Below are positions 24,896 to 34,300 of a stretch of 64,000 nt of DNA, in pieces. The DNA lies in the NCBI GenBank assembly GCA_016713825.1, contig JADJOJ010000006.1, positions 62,001 to 126,000 on the forward strand, in the 5' to 3' direction. A model generated the notes under the pieces. The model was not told the origin of the DNA. It made no database searches and saw only the letters and a program-made list of their open reading frames with translations. Numbering within the stretch: position 1 is the first letter of the stretch; each line of letters opens with the position of its first letter. The position numbers and the translations under genes are program-made. Source of the stretch: Candidatus Leptofilum gracile. Lineage in GTDB: Bacteria > Chloroflexota > Anaerolineae > Promineifilales > Promineifilaceae.

Positions 24896-25132
24896 ATGAG
24901 CACATCACCATTTTACTCTCATGTACGGGCAGTTTATCAGCGTGGCAGCTTAAAGTTGCTCTCTCCGCTGGATTTACCTGAGGGCACACAGGTAGATTTG
25001 ACCGTGGAAGTTGCTCAAGAGGGGCTCAATTTTTTACCAGCACGTGAACTTGAGAAAGTAACGGCCGTTTTAGGAGTAGGCGGCAACGCTCTAAAAGAAT
25101 CCGAAGAGTTGTATGATACAAGTAGCAATTGA
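24896..25132 (+). CDS. DUF104-family antitoxin of a PIN toxin pair, 78 aa
   Basis: The N-terminal beta-hairpin VRAVYQRGSLKLLSPLDLPEGTQVDLTVE is the AF2212/DUF104 fold, seen as antitoxin beside PIN ribonucleases. The protein should bind and block the adjacent toxin. Many relatives also bind DNA as part of autoregulation, though this fold is small. Its end overlaps the toxin start by 20 bases, so the two are translationally coupled. One ACGGCCGT lies in the coding sequence. Confidence 0.85.
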   Translation: MSTSPFYSHVRAVYQRGSLKLLSPLDLPEGTQVDLTVEVAQEGLNFLPARELEKVTAVLGVGGNALKESEELYDTSSN

Positions 25133-25565
25133 TACTTCAATGCTGGTTGGTCTGCTTGATGCGAAAGATATCTGGCATGTGAAGGCGCTTTCCCTCAAAA
25201 ATTCTCTCATCGAAACAGATGCACAAATTGTCATTTTTGATTGTGTGATTGCTGAAGCCGTGAGCGTTTTAGCCAGACGTTTTCACGAGAAACGGCGAGA
25301 CGGCGAATTTAGCAATTTGCTGACTCAGATTCATGAAAGTTACCCGCCTTCTGCAATATCCTGGATTATGCGAGATTTGCCTCAACATTATTTAGCCATT
25401 CTTGATTTGGTGCGAACATCCGAGGGCGAACTCAATTTTAACGATGCGCCGATCGCTTTAACTTGTCAGACACATGGCATTCAGTTTATTGTCAGTTTTG
25501 ATCGTGATTTTGACAAAGTGGGATGGCTGAAAAGATTGGCTTCCCCTGATGATTTAAAACAGTAA
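25113..25565 (+). CDS. PIN-domain ribonuclease toxin (VapC-like), 150 aa
   Basis: The PIN-fold acidic residues are visible. VAIDTSMLVGLLDAKD supplies the first Asp. DCVIAEAVSVLARR supplies the Glu. ELNFNDAPIALTCQ supplies the third position and IVSFDRDFDKV the last Asp pair. Such toxins cleave specific RNAs, often tRNA or rRNA, when released from the antitoxin. The start codon lies within the antitoxin's 3' end. The gene is followed six bases later by a palindromic repeat. Confidence 0.88.
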   Translation: MIQVAIDTSMLVGLLDAKDIWHVKALSLKNSLIETDAQIVIFDCVIAEAVSVLARRFHEKRRDGEFSNLLTQIHESYPPSAISWIMRDLPQHYLAILDLVRTSEGELNFNDAPIALTCQTHGIQFIVSFDRDFDKVGWLKRLASPDDLKQ

Positions 25566-25570
25566 AAATC

Positions 25571-25610
25571 TGTAGCCGCGTTTTTTGCGCGGGAAGAATC
25601 TGCGGCTACA
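25571..25610. repeat. TGTAGCCGC...GCGGCTACA palindromic repeat
   Basis: Nine-base arms surround a 22-base interior that itself contains GCGTTTTTTGCGC. Its reverse complement (TGTAGCCGCAGATTCTTCCC) matches the start of the long repeats at 37974 and, less well, 39360. It starts 6 bases after the PIN-toxin stop. Confidence 0.75.
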
Positions 25611-25622
25611 AGAACACATGTT

Positions 25623-26075
25623 ATGCAATCAACATCTTCTGACATTGTACGTACGCGGTTGAAGCACTGGTTTACCCCGATTTTGGACGAGGTAGGCTGG
25701 CGCAGCCATCTGGTGGATGCGCAGGCGGAGCAGCTGTTGCGGTGGGGGCTGGCGCAGGTGGAACAAACGGCCGTTCACACCCAACGCCTCCCCGATGAAG
25801 ATGCCAACCCGCTGCTGGAAAAGGACAGTACGGCCGTTCACCTCATCATGGCCGGCGTCAACGACCTCATCGGCACCATTGGCCAGCCACCTGCGTTTGA
25901 TCTGGTGGACGACACCATGACCCGCCTGCTCAAAAATTTGCGCTGGCTCACCAACCAGCCCCTGCGCCCCGACAATCTGCGGCGCGTTAGCCAGTTCAAC
26001 CACGCCCGCGAGCTTGAAGACCGCGAATCAGCTTTCCAACATTTACGGGAACTGATCCAAACCGACGCTGGCTGA
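25623..26075 (+). CDS. Conserved-looking hypothetical protein, 150 aa
   Basis: I do not recognise the family. The protein is soluble and helix-rich (TRLKHWFTPILDEVGWRS, DAQAEQLLRWGLAQVEQT, DDTMTRLLKNLRWL), with no membrane segment, Cys cluster or known motif. No strong ribosome site is visible before the ATG. It is followed 18 bases later by the DUF5946 gene and the two may form an operon. Three ACGGCCG-type sites fall in the gene, two of them full ACGGCCGT octamers. Confidence 0.65.
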   Translation: MQSTSSDIVRTRLKHWFTPILDEVGWRSHLVDAQAEQLLRWGLAQVEQTAVHTQRLPDEDANPLLEKDSTAVHLIMAGVNDLIGTIGQPPAFDLVDDTMTRLLKNLRWLTNQPLRPDNLRRVSQFNHARELEDRESAFQHLRELIQTDAG

Positions 26076-26093
26076 AAACAAACTGGTCCCCTG

Positions 26094-26534
26094 ATGACGG
26101 AACCAACAGCAACAACCCATTGCCCCGAATGCGGCGGGCAATTTACCGCCGAGGAAACCTGCACCGACCGGTACCACGCCTGCATGGCGCTGGAGTTAAC
26201 CGATCCGGCTTACGGCGCGGTGCATCATTTTACCGTGCCCGCCTACATGCTTCAGCATCCCAGCCGCCTGTCGGCCGCTGGCTGGCTGGCGATGGTCCAA
26301 ATTTTGCACGAATTTGTGGTGGACGGCGTTTCCCCGGCGCGGATGCGGCAGGTGATTCGTCAGCAGCAAAAAATGCAGCCGCACTCTGTTAGCCTGGTGA
26401 AAGGTGACGTGGCAGAACGGCCGTCCTGGACCTGGACCAAAACCATCATGGACATCCATCTGGATGACCCAGCACGCTACTGTGCCGACGTGCGCACCTG
26501 GGCCAAAGCGGTTCACAACGATATTCAGACCTGA
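26094..26534 (+). CDS. DUF5946 family protein, 146 aa
   Basis: A zinc-binding-like N-terminus (THCPECGGQFTAEETCTDRYHACMA) is followed by the family motif AVHHFTVPAYMLQHPSRLSAAGW. A C-terminal part with DIHLDDPARYCADVRTWAKAV completes it. The function of DUF5946 is not known. The Cys/His pattern suggests metal binding. The stop codon TGA is itself part of the left arm of a palindromic repeat (26527-26542). It is probably co-transcribed with the upstream hypothetical gene. Confidence 0.78.
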   Translation: MTEPTATTHCPECGGQFTAEETCTDRYHACMALELTDPAYGAVHHFTVPAYMLQHPSRLSAAGWLAMVQILHEFVVDGVSPARMRQVIRQQQKMQPHSVSLVKGDVAERPSWTWTKTIMDIHLDDPARYCADVRTWAKAVHNDIQT

Positions 26535-26583
26535 CAGGTTTTGTTCAAGAGACCGTTTCAGCCAATGAAAACCTGTCAGGTCT
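26527..26583. repeat. AGACCTGACAGGTTTT palindromic repeat (intergenic copy)
   Basis: Perfect 16-base arms, AGACCTGACAGGTTTT and AAAACCTGTCAGGTCT, are separated by 25 bases. The left arm contains the stop codon of the DUF5946 gene. A second member with 18-base arms lies inside the helicase gene at 58581-58647. Confidence 0.9.
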
Positions 26584-26600
26584 CACAAAAAGGAACTTTT

Positions 26601-27704
26601 ATGAACAAAAAAGCAGGCGGCGCGATTCTCGTGCTGATTTTGGCCGTTCTCTCAGTCATTTTTGGGCAGGATTTTTTGCAGCAGTTTGGCCTGGATGAAG
26701 GGGAGCCAATTGTAGACACCGTGCCCGATGCTTCGGCACCGGCGGATTGGTACGAGATTTACTTCACCAACCCCACCTGCCCGCCAGAAGCGGAGCGCGT
26801 GGGGGGGCTGGATGAAGACATTGCCAACGACATCCTCAATGCCGAGAGGCGGGTGGATGTGGCGGCCTTTGATCTGGATGCAGAGCCAATGGTGCAGGCG
26901 CTGATTGATTTGGAGGCGCGCGGCGTGGAAGTGCGCGTGGTGACAGATACAGACAACGCCTCGCTGAGCAGCATCAACCGGCTGCGGCGCAACGGCATCA
27001 GCGTGCGCGAAGACAAGCGCACCAGCCTGATGCATAACAAATTTGTGGTGATAGACGGCCGTATCACCTGGCTTGGCTCCATGAACTTCACCACCAACGG
27101 CGTCTACTGCAACAACAACAACATCGTGCGCCTCAATTCGCCCCGGCTGGCCGCCAACTACACCGCCGAAATGGACGAAATGTACAACGACGAGCTGTTT
27201 GGCCCCGATTCACCGCAAAACACCCCCAATGAAGCGCTCACGATTGGCGGCGTTGAAGTGGAAAATTATTTTGGCCCCGAAAAAGAGATCAGCCTCATCA
27301 TTTCTCGCCGCGTGGCCAGCGCCCAGAGCGAAATTTTGTTCATGGCCTTCTCCTTTACCGATGAGCAAATTGGCGAGGCGCTGCTGGGCCGGGCCGATTC
27401 CGGCGTGATTGTGCGCGGCGTGTTCGAGCGCGTCGGTGCCGACACGCCATTTAGCTACTACACGCCGCTGTCGCAGGCGCGGCTGTCTAACGTGGCCGTG
27501 CTTACAGATGGCAATCCGCAGGTAATGCACCACAAAGTGTTCATCATCGACCGCAGCATGGTGATTTTCGGCTCGTTCAACTTCAGCGACAACGCCAACC
27601 GGCGCAACGATGAAAACATCGTCATCGTGCACGACCCGGAATTTGCCAGCTACTTCCTGGAAGAGTTTGAAACGGTCTGGACGGAAGCACAGGTGGGGGA
27701 ATAG
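26601..27704 (+). CDS. Phospholipase-D-like (HKD) protein, secreted or membrane-anchored, 367 aa
   Basis: An N-terminal hydrophobic segment (GGAILVLILAVLSVIF) is followed by two PLD domains. The first HKD is MHNKFVVIDGRITWLGSMNFT with the conserved GSMN. The second is MHHKVFIIDRSMVIFGSFNFS. Two HKD motifs build one active site that works through a phospho-His intermediate on phosphodiesters. The substrate could be phospholipid or nucleic acid (Nuc-type). A location outside the membrane is inferred from the N-terminal segment. AAGGAAC precedes the chosen ATG; a start 20 codons upstream would be encoded by the palindromic repeat and is unlikely. Confidence 0.88.
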   Translation: MNKKAGGAILVLILAVLSVIFGQDFLQQFGLDEGEPIVDTVPDASAPADWYEIYFTNPTCPPEAERVGGLDEDIANDILNAERRVDVAAFDLDAEPMVQALIDLEARGVEVRVVTDTDNASLSSINRLRRNGISVREDKRTSLMHNKFVVIDGRITWLGSMNFTTNGVYCNNNNIVRLNSPRLAANYTAEMDEMYNDELFGPDSPQNTPNEALTIGGVEVENYFGPEKEISLIISRRVASAQSEILFMAFSFTDEQIGEALLGRADSGVIVRGVFERVGADTPFSYYTPLSQARLSNVAVLTDGNPQVMHHKVFIIDRSMVIFGSFNFSDNANRRNDENIVIVHDPEFASYFLEEFETVWTEAQVGE

Positions 27705-27708
27705 CGCA

Positions 27709-27729
27709 GGTCGGATTGGCAATCCGACC
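27709..27729. repeat. GGTCGGATTGGCAATCCGACC palindrome
   Basis: Perfect 10-base arms flank a single G. It lies 5 bases after the PLD stop and 15-20 bases before the next ribosome site. A near copy (GGTCGAATTG-A-CAATCCGACC) lies at 41425-41445, and both precede an AhpD-like gene. Confidence 0.8.
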
Positions 27730-27750
27730 CACATTTACACAGGAGAGAAG

Positions 27751-28101
27751 ATGTCTGAAACACGTTTGGATAATTTTGAAGCGTACCGCGAAAAGATGAA
27801 TGAGCGGATCATGTCGCTGGATCATTTGGGGATTAAGCGCTTTTTTAACCTGGATACGGCCGCTTACCGCGATGGCCCGCTGCCCAGCAATACCAAAGAG
27901 CTGTTGGGCCTGGTGGCTTCAGCTGTGCTGCGCTGCAATGACTGCATCGATTACCATCTCATTCAATGTGTAGAAGCGGGCTGGTCTGATGAGGAAATTG
28001 TCGATGCGCTCAATGTGGCCCTGGTTGTGGGCGGCAGCATCGTCATTCCCCACCTGCGCCACGCCATCGAAACGATTGATTTGCTGCGCGCCAGGGCGTA
28101 A
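27751..28101 (+). CDS. AhpD-like / carboxymuconolactone decarboxylase-family protein, 116 aa
   Basis: The all-helical AhpD fold carries the redox pair in LRCNDCIDYHLIQCVEAGWS (CxxC followed by a conserved His). The C-terminal half is VDALNVALVVGGSIVIPHLRHA. Such proteins act in thiol-peroxide reduction or as gamma-carboxymuconolactone decarboxylases; the CxxC favours redox. AGGAGAGAAG sits directly before ATG 27751. An in-frame start 47 codons upstream overlaps the PLD gene and is rejected. A second, distant family member is at 41467. Confidence 0.85.
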   Translation: MSETRLDNFEAYREKMNERIMSLDHLGIKRFFNLDTAAYRDGPLPSNTKELLGLVASAVLRCNDCIDYHLIQCVEAGWSDEEIVDALNVALVVGGSIVIPHLRHAIETIDLLRARA

Positions 28102-28116
28102 CGACTGGTGGGGAGG

Positions 28117-29313
28117 CTACCGCTTAATCCGTCGCCCCGTCCAGCCACACGCCGGGCATTGGTAACGACGGATGGGAATCGCCAACAAATTTAGCACATA
28201 ATCTTTTTTGGTTCGGTTAACGCGCCGAAGGGTGGGCTGCTGGCAGTTGGGGCAGCCGGTGGTGTGCTGCCAGGCGGGCCAGGCCAGCGCCCGCCGATAC
28301 CCCACAAGGACGGCCATCACCAAGGTGCCCAGCAGCACTATCCCCCCCAGCAGGTAGGCGCCACCAGCAAAGCCCAACCAGCTTAACAGCCAGGGAATGC
28401 CAGAAAAAATGGCGATGCGGTTCGTTTGGGCATCGTATTGAAACAAAACCGTCTCGCCTGCCCGCTGGGTGGTAAATTGCAGGGGTAAGGGCTGGACGGA
28501 ACGGCCGTCTGCACCCACACCCTCGCTGCGATCTGGCAAAGCAACATAGGCATCGTATGTTCCGGGCTGCGGTACGCGGTAAACCAGCTCAAATTGTCGG
28601 TCGCTGGTGCGCTTCATTTGGGTACGGCCGTCTCCACTATCCCAGGGCCGCGCCTGGAACGACCCGACGACAAAAACCGCATTCGGCAGCGGATCATCAA
28701 TGGTGATAGCGTACGCATCGGGCCAGAAGCCATCTTCGGCCAGCGCTGGATTAAACGTAAACGTGATCGGCTGATTGGGATCGGTGGTAAGCACCCAGCC
28801 GTTTTCTTGGGGAACGGCCGTATTCCAATCACCACAAGCCAACACCCGCCACAGCGCCCGGCCTGGCTCTGCCAGGGTGAAGGTGCGGGCGTAAATGCCA
28901 TCGCCAGCCACAGCATCCCCTGAAGTGCCGTCATCCAGCAGCGGCGTGCTGCTGCCGTCCCAATCCTGAAAGCCCCCGGCGATGCAGTACCCCGCAGGCG
29001 ATTCATCGGCCAGAGCAAAAGCAAGCGGCCGAGCCGGTTGGCCAGGGTGGCCCAGGGCGGCGGACAGGGTGGCAAACGGGTTCAAGAAGGCGGTAACGGC
29101 CGTTAGCAAAAACAGCCCCAGCAAGGCCTCGCGCCACCAGGGGATTGCGGGCAGTTGGGGCAGTTGGGGTCGGCGGAACAAGCGTTTTGGGGGTGGTTTG
29201 GGGGAATCAAAGCGGTAGCGCCGCTCTTCCCGGCGTCTAGATGATAGCGTTTCAACCGTTTTTGCTTCAGCGGGCTGTTCCTGGGGAGCATCGTTGTTTG
29301 CTTGGTCATCCAT
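28117..29313 (-). CDS. Membrane protein with two pullulanase-X25-like domains and a C-terminal zinc ribbon, 398 aa
   Basis: A charged cytoplasmic N-terminus is followed by a membrane segment (EALLGLFLLTAVTAFLNPFA). Two tandem beta domains come next: GGFQDWDGSSTPLLDDGTSGDAV at about 125-215 and VVGSFQARPWDSGDGRTQM at about 225-320. These resemble the X25/choice-of-anchor modules of pullulanases that bind alpha-glucan. A second membrane segment (WLGFAGGAYLLGGIVLLGTLVMAV) and a Cys4 zinc ribbon (CPNCQQP...CPACGW) end the protein. The layout suggests outside sugar binding with an inside metal-binding tail. The function is inferred from the folds only. Confidence 0.65.
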   Translation of the reverse strand: MDDQANNDAPQEQPAEAKTVETLSSRRREERRYRFDSPKPPPKRLFRRPQLPQLPAIPWWREALLGLFLLTAVTAFLNPFATLSAALGHPGQPARPLAFALADESPAGYCIAGGFQDWDGSSTPLLDDGTSGDAVAGDGIYARTFTLAEPGRALWRVLACGDWNTAVPQENGWVLTTDPNQPITFTFNPALAEDGFWPDAYAITIDDPLPNAVFVVGSFQARPWDSGDGRTQMKRTSDRQFELVYRVPQPGTYDAYVALPDRSEGVGADGRSVQPLPLQFTTQRAGETVLFQYDAQTNRIAIFSGIPWLLSWLGFAGGAYLLGGIVLLGTLVMAVLVGYRRALAWPAWQHTTGCPNCQQPTLRRVNRTKKDYVLNLLAIPIRRYQCPACGWTGRRIKR

Positions 29314-29376
29314 AAAAAGGAGTGTAATAAGTTCTCACTTTTTGGACAAGCTGTTGTTTGCCAAAAGTGACCTTCC

Positions 29377-30153
29377 TCAACCAACGATCAGCCGAATTCC
29401 CAACAAAATGAGCAGCAGCAAAACGGCCTGACGAAATTTATCTGGGGGCAAACGGCCGTCTACCCAACGCCCCAGCAGCAAGCCCAGCCCAATGCCCGGC
29501 AGCGCCCACAAATAATCTAGCCAGACAACGGCCGTAAAATTCCCGCTAAGGGTATGGGCCGTCAGGGTAAACAGGCTGTTGATAAAAAAGTACGCCTGCA
29601 AATTCCCTTTGAAGGTGGCCGGCTCCCAGCGGCGACAGGTGCCATAAATGATCACTGGCGGGCCGCTGGTGTTGTACGCGCCGCTGAGCACGCCGCCCAG
29701 AAAGCCAAAACCGTACGCCCACCCCGGCTGGCGCAGCTGGGGCAGGTGCGGCCCAAACAGCGCATACAGCGCATAGCCGGTTACCACCACGCCCAAAATC
29801 AGGGTGACAATACGGCCGTCCACCGCTCGCAGCACATACACCCCCAGCGGAATGCCTATGACAGAGGCAATAGAAAGACGTTTAACGGCGGCAAAATTGA
29901 GCGCCTGCCAGTAGCGACGCAGCAAAAAAATTTCGGCCGTCAGCCCCACCAGCGCCACCAAGGGGGTGGCGGTGGTCACCCCAATGGCGCTCACCAGCAG
30001 CGGCATAGAGACCAGCGCCAGGCCAAAACCAGAAACAGCTTGTACAAAAATCGCAAAGAAAACAATCAGGGTCACAACCATAAGCGGCGGATTGTAACCG
30101 TTCAGGAGGTAGGCACAAAAAACGGCCGCTTCTGGGGAAACGGCCGTTGTCAT
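29377..30153 (-). CDS. TauE/SafE family sulfite/organosulfonate exporter, 258 aa
   Basis: Seven to eight membrane segments are present, with the family's repeated half-structure: VQAVSGFGLALVSMPLLV near the start and GGVLSGAYNTSGPPVIIYG in the middle. These match the conserved (S/G)G-x-GP loops of TauE/SafE. Members export sulfite, sulfoacetate or related anions, but the substrate cannot be set here. The first codons are encoded by ACGGCCG-type sequence (MTTAV, then AAV). The ribosome site is weak. Confidence 0.85.
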   Translation of the reverse strand: MTTAVSPEAAVFCAYLLNGYNPPLMVVTLIVFFAIFVQAVSGFGLALVSMPLLVSAIGVTTATPLVALVGLTAEIFLLRRYWQALNFAAVKRLSIASVIGIPLGVYVLRAVDGRIVTLILGVVVTGYALYALFGPHLPQLRQPGWAYGFGFLGGVLSGAYNTSGPPVIIYGTCRRWEPATFKGNLQAYFFINSLFTLTAHTLSGNFTAVVWLDYLWALPGIGLGLLLGRWVDGRLPPDKFRQAVLLLLILLGIRLIVG

Positions 30154-30190
30154 TTTTTATCTCGTTTTGCTGGTTCTTTAGGGGATTGCC

Positions 30191-30240
30191 GCGTGAAACG
30201 TGAAACGTGAAAAGCGTTTAATCACGTTTCACGTTTCACG
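30191..30240. repeat. GCGTGAAACGTGAAACGTGA palindromic repeat
   Basis: The tandem GTGAAAC units (30191-30210) face TCACGTTTCACGTTTCACG (30222-30240), giving 19 pairing bases. It lies between the TauE gene and the small membrane gene downstream, and belongs to the CGTGAAACGTGA family. Confidence 0.85.
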
Positions 30241-30262
30241 CCTCCCCCCTCTACCATTAACC

Positions 30263-30559
30263 TTAAAAGAGCGACTCCCCCGTCACCAGCTGAATTCCAG
30301 CGACGACGATCAGCGCCAGGCCCCAGCCCCACAGCGGGAAAAAGGCCAGGTACGCGCCCGCCTTCATGGAGAGCCATTTGGAACGGCCGTTAAACTGGCT
30401 GTTGCGCAGCCGGTAGCCCAAATCCAGCAGCGTCATCAGCGTGCCGCCAATCAACACAGATACGGCATCATTGCCTGGCGCAATCAGCCCCCGCAGCAGC
30501 AGCCCCACCAGCGCACTGCCAAACAAAAACAGGATCGCCAGCCCATTAAGACGCGTCAT
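30263..30559 (-). CDS. Small membrane protein, 98 aa, function unknown
   Basis: About three membrane segments are visible (LAILFLFGSALVGLLLRG, VLIGGTLMTLLDLGYRL and FFPLWGWGLALIVVAGIQLV). No family was recognised. The start overlaps the end of the next upstream gene (69-aa protein) by 14 bases, so the two are translationally coupled. They may form a small membrane complex. Confidence 0.65.
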   Translation of the reverse strand: MTRLNGLAILFLFGSALVGLLLRGLIAPGNDAVSVLIGGTLMTLLDLGYRLRNSQFNGRSKWLSMKAGAYLAFFPLWGWGLALIVVAGIQLVTGESLF

Positions 30560-30755
30560 CTTCGACCTTTGCCGCCTTCTTTTCCTTGCGCTCCTCAGAC
30601 CAGGTGGCCCATAAATTCAGCAGCACCGCCGCCCCGGCAATCACCGTCAACCGCACCACAAGCCGCTCGGCCCCCGGAAATGAGGTCGCCAAAACGGCCC
30701 CAACAATGACAATCAAAACCAATAAACCAAACTGTGCCAATTTGCTGTTCATCAT
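30546..30755 (-). CDS. Small membrane protein with charged tail, 69 aa, function unknown
   Basis: Two hydrophobic segments (FGLLVLIVIVGAVLATSF and LTVIAGAAVLLNLWATW) are followed by the highly charged tail SEERKEKKAAKVEDDAS. It overlaps the downstream 98-aa gene by 14 bases. There is no known family. Confidence 0.6.
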   Translation of the reverse strand: MMNSKLAQFGLLVLIVIVGAVLATSFPGAERLVVRLTVIAGAAVLLNLWATWSEERKEKKAAKVEDDAS

Positions 30756-30782
30756 TGCATTTACTCCATCTTGTCTAAATAT

Positions 30783-31016
30783 TTACAACTTGTCTAAATT
30801 ATTATGATTGCTCTGGCCAGGCGAAATCGCGTCTTGCCGCCACCCCATCCCCAGCAACAGCTCATTCAGCCGATCCAGGGTGGCGAAGTAGGTCCGCGTG
30901 CCGTTGGGGGTTTCTACATACCCCCGCCACACGTCTGGCTCTACCCCGCTGGGTTGTGACCAGATAGCAAGAATAAAGTAGCGTCGCCCGGGTTGACTAT
31001 TCACGCAAAGCAGCAT
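30783..31016 (-). CDS. Short hypothetical protein, 77 aa
   Basis: The pattern RYFILAIWSQPSGVEPDVWRGYVETPNGTRTYFATLDRLNELLLGMGW resembles small Chloroflexota proteins in which a strand pair with W-x-G is followed by a phi-x-x-L-x-x-L helix. I have no family name for it. Soluble. It lies 27 bases upstream of the two small membrane genes on the same strand. Confidence 0.5.
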   Translation of the reverse strand: MLLCVNSQPGRRYFILAIWSQPSGVEPDVWRGYVETPNGTRTYFATLDRLNELLLGMGWRQDAISPGQSNHNNLDKL

Positions 31017-31093
31017 ACCGCTTTCGCCTCACGTTAGTCTCACAGGCAGAGTAGAGGAAAAAGTATCCCGACAAAATGGGACGTTTGGAAGGT

Positions 31094-31295
31094 TAGGAGA
31101 TTGGGGTTAGGAGATTGGGGATTGGAGATTAAATAGGAGACTTCATGAGTGGGCGCACCACCTCGAATGAAAAATCAGCAGATTTCGCAGATTCAACAGA
31201 TTTCTCCTAATTTCTCTGTGTAACTCTGCGCTTCTCCGTGTAGCTCTGTGTTCCGCTTTTTATTTTCAAGGGAGACATTCTCTAATCTCCAATCT
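31094..31295. repeat. Repeat-filled spacer: GGAGATTGG and CAGATTTCGCAGATT units
   Basis: From 31094 several GGTTAGGAGATTGGGG/GGATTGGAGATT units occur. At 31185-31208 a CAGATTTCGCAGATT unit follows. At 31274-31294 CTAATCTCCAATCTCC closes the spacer 6 bases before the stop of the BTAD regulator. Between them is the phrase-like TCTGTGTAACTCTGCG/CTCCGTGTAGCTCTGTG. No gene is seen. Confidence 0.7.
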
Positions 31296-31300
31296 CCTGC

Positions 31301-34300
31301 TTAACGGCCGTATCCCCGCGTCCTTAGCCCCAAACCAGCCGCCGCCAGCGCCGCCCGGTCCCGCTCCACCGTGCGCACAGAGACGCCCAGCGCCTGCGCC
31401 AGATCGGCGTCGGTGGGCAGCGCTCCCTGCACAAACGCCTCATCCGCCAGCCGCCGCAGCCGGTGCCGCCGCAGCCCCACCTTGCCCGATTGCTGGTAAA
31501 CGGCCGTATCCCCCACACCATCGTCCACCGTCCAGGTAATTAACAAAAGGTCGTCTGGCGTTAACGGCCGTCCCAACGGCACATCCGCCCCCGCCAGCCG
31601 CACCGTTTCTGTTGTAGTCCCCGCCTGCCAATACCGCTCAATATCCTGGTGCACCGACAAATTGTGCCAAAAATCCCGCCGCAGCCGCGTCTCCGCCAGC
31701 AGCAGGGTAAGCATCAGCTTCTGCTCTCGCGCCAGGGCCAGATACGGCCGTTCCCCCGTCAGCAAAAATTGCACGTACCAATAATAGGTCAGGTTCGAAC
31801 TCGTCTGCTCCACATCAATCAGCAGCGTCGCTTTGGCAAAGCTCGCCGCCGCCTCCACCTGCTTGCCCAGCAAAAAAGCGGCCTCCGCATGGCAAATGTA
31901 CGGGGCAGAGGTAGACGCCCCGCGATGCTCAATATGCACCAGCGCCCGGCTGTGCGCCTCGTACGCCGCCGCGTAATCCCCCTGCATAAAGCGCAAATTG
32001 CCCACCGCCATCCACGCCTGAATCGCTCCCCGCCCCGCATCTTCCCGCATTAGCCAGGCCAGCAGCGGCGGCAGCGCCGCCTCCGCCTCATCCAGCCGGT
32101 TGGCCATCGTGTAACATTCCACCAGCATCGTCCGGTCAAACACATCCATATACCGGTCCGCCAAAGAGCGGTTCTGGCGCGTGTGCACCATCAACTCCTC
32201 GGCAAACAGCACCGCTTCTTCATTTTGCCCCATAAACGACCCGATGTGCGCCGCGTTGTACAACGCATTCGTCAACCCCAAAATGTTGTTGTCTGCCCGG
32301 TGAATTTGAATGAGTTCATGCTGCAACCGCCGCGCCTCTTCCCAGCGGCTGTCCAGCTGCGCCAAAATGGCCTGGTAATGAATCAGCTCCGTGCTCAGGC
32401 TGTCTAGCTCCGGGTGCCGGGCCAACAGCGCTTCTGCCTGGGCCAGATATTCGCCCGCTGGCAGATGCTCCCGCAAACGCAAATTGGCATGGACCAGGGA
32501 AAACAGCGCTTGCGCCCGCAAATACGGCTCATCCGGCAGCGCCTCCGCCAGCGCCAGCGCCCGCTGACTGTAATCCAGCGCCTTCTCCGCATCACCAAAC
32601 ACAAACAGCAGCGCATGGCCTACCCGGTTCAGCGCCTGAATTTCGGCCACGTGATCCCCCAAATCTCGCGCCAGTTCCGTAATTTCCTGCCCGATCGCTT
32701 GCAGCTCGTCCATGCGCCCCTGGCTCATCAAATAGTTCAGCGTCAGCAGCAGCGCTTGCAGCAGCGAATCCAAATCGTTTTCGGCGCGCGCCTGGGCCAC
32801 CAGCGCCTGTGCCTGCTCCAAACTGGTTTCGGCCCAGGCCAGCTTTTGCCGAATGCGCAGATCGAGGCAGCTTAGCGGCAGCTCCTGGTTGGAAGCGCCT
32901 GCACTGAGCGAAGCCGAAACGGCCGTTTGCCCCAGCAACTTCAGCGCCCGCCCACCGTGCAGCGCCGCCGTGTTCACGTCCTCCAAATGCAGCGCCCGCT
33001 CCGCCGCCCGCCGATGGTAATGCACGGCCATTTCCCACACCGCCCCCTGCTCAAAATGCCAGGCCAACGTGGCCGCCGCCGCCCCCGCCTGCCGCAACAC
33101 CGCCCCCGCCCGGGCGTGCCATCGCCGCAAATCAGCCGCCGACTGGCTTTGGTAACACGCCGCCCGCACCAAATCGTGCTGGAAGGCGTAGCCGTGGCTG
33201 GTTTCTTGCAGGAAACGGCCGTCTAGCAACCCCCGCACCGGAACCGCCCCCGCCAACATCGCCTGCCAGGTACCGTGGCCAAACTCCCGCCCCAAAACGG
33301 CCGCTGCCGCCAACGCATCCCGCTCATGGGGGGCCAGATGCGCCAGCCGCGCCGCCAACATCTTCTCCAGCGAAGCCGCCGGATCGTCACTCAGCAGCAG
33401 CTCCCGCGCCGCCAGCGGATTGCCGCCAGAAAGCTGGTGCAGCTGCGCCAACTCTTCACTCGTGCGAGATTGATTCAGCTCAGCCGCCAGCTCGCCCAGC
33501 TCGGCCACGGTGAGCCCCGCCAGCGTCAGCCAGTGGGGGGCAAACTCCCGCTCTAGCTGCTGGATAGCCTGCCACGCCGCCCCGTTTCGGCGCAGCTCCT
33601 GGCTGCGAAAACTCAGCACAACCAGCAACGGCCGTTCCCGGCAAACCTGGGCCAGCGTGGGCAGCAGCGGCCAAAAATAGTCATCGGCCCACTGCACATC
33701 GTCCAAAAGCAGCAGCGTGGGTTCCGTTTGGCACAGCAGGGAGAGCAGTTTGTGAACGGCCGTGGCCAACGGCAGTGCCGCCGCCGTTTTCTCTGGCTCA
33801 AGGGCTGAACGGTGAGCTGAACCTGTGTTCAATCTTGGCAAAAGTGGGGCGAGCAGGCCGCGCAGCAGCGGCGTGAGCTTTTCTGCCAGACGCTCCAGCA
33901 GCGGACCAGCGGTGGCCGCCTGCAAAACCTCTGGCAGGGGGGCATACCGGTGGGGCGTGTCGTGCTCGGCCAGCTCGCCCCAGGCCAGCCGCAGCTTGCG
34001 CCGCCCCGCCGACGTGGCGACCGCCTCCAGCAGGCGGGTTTTGCCCATGCCCGGATCGCCTTCCAGCAACACCAGGCCGCCGCGACCATCGGCCAGGCGC
34101 TCCAGCTGGGTCAGCAGCCGCCCGCGCTCCGCCTGCCGGCCGATGAGGGGTGTCGGGGCTGGTTGGGTGGGGACAGCCGGCACGGTGGCGCTTGCCGCAG
34201 CGGCCGTTTGCCGCTGCTCACGCAGTTCGGCCACGAGTGCGGCCGTTTCTGGCAGGGGCGTCACGTCCAGCTCCTCTGCCAGAAGCTGGGCCAGGGTATT

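Noticed and set aside
31094..31295. CRISPR-like tandem repeats
   Set aside because: GGAGATTGG and CAGATTTCG units are short, irregular and lack constant-length spacers. No cas gene is present.
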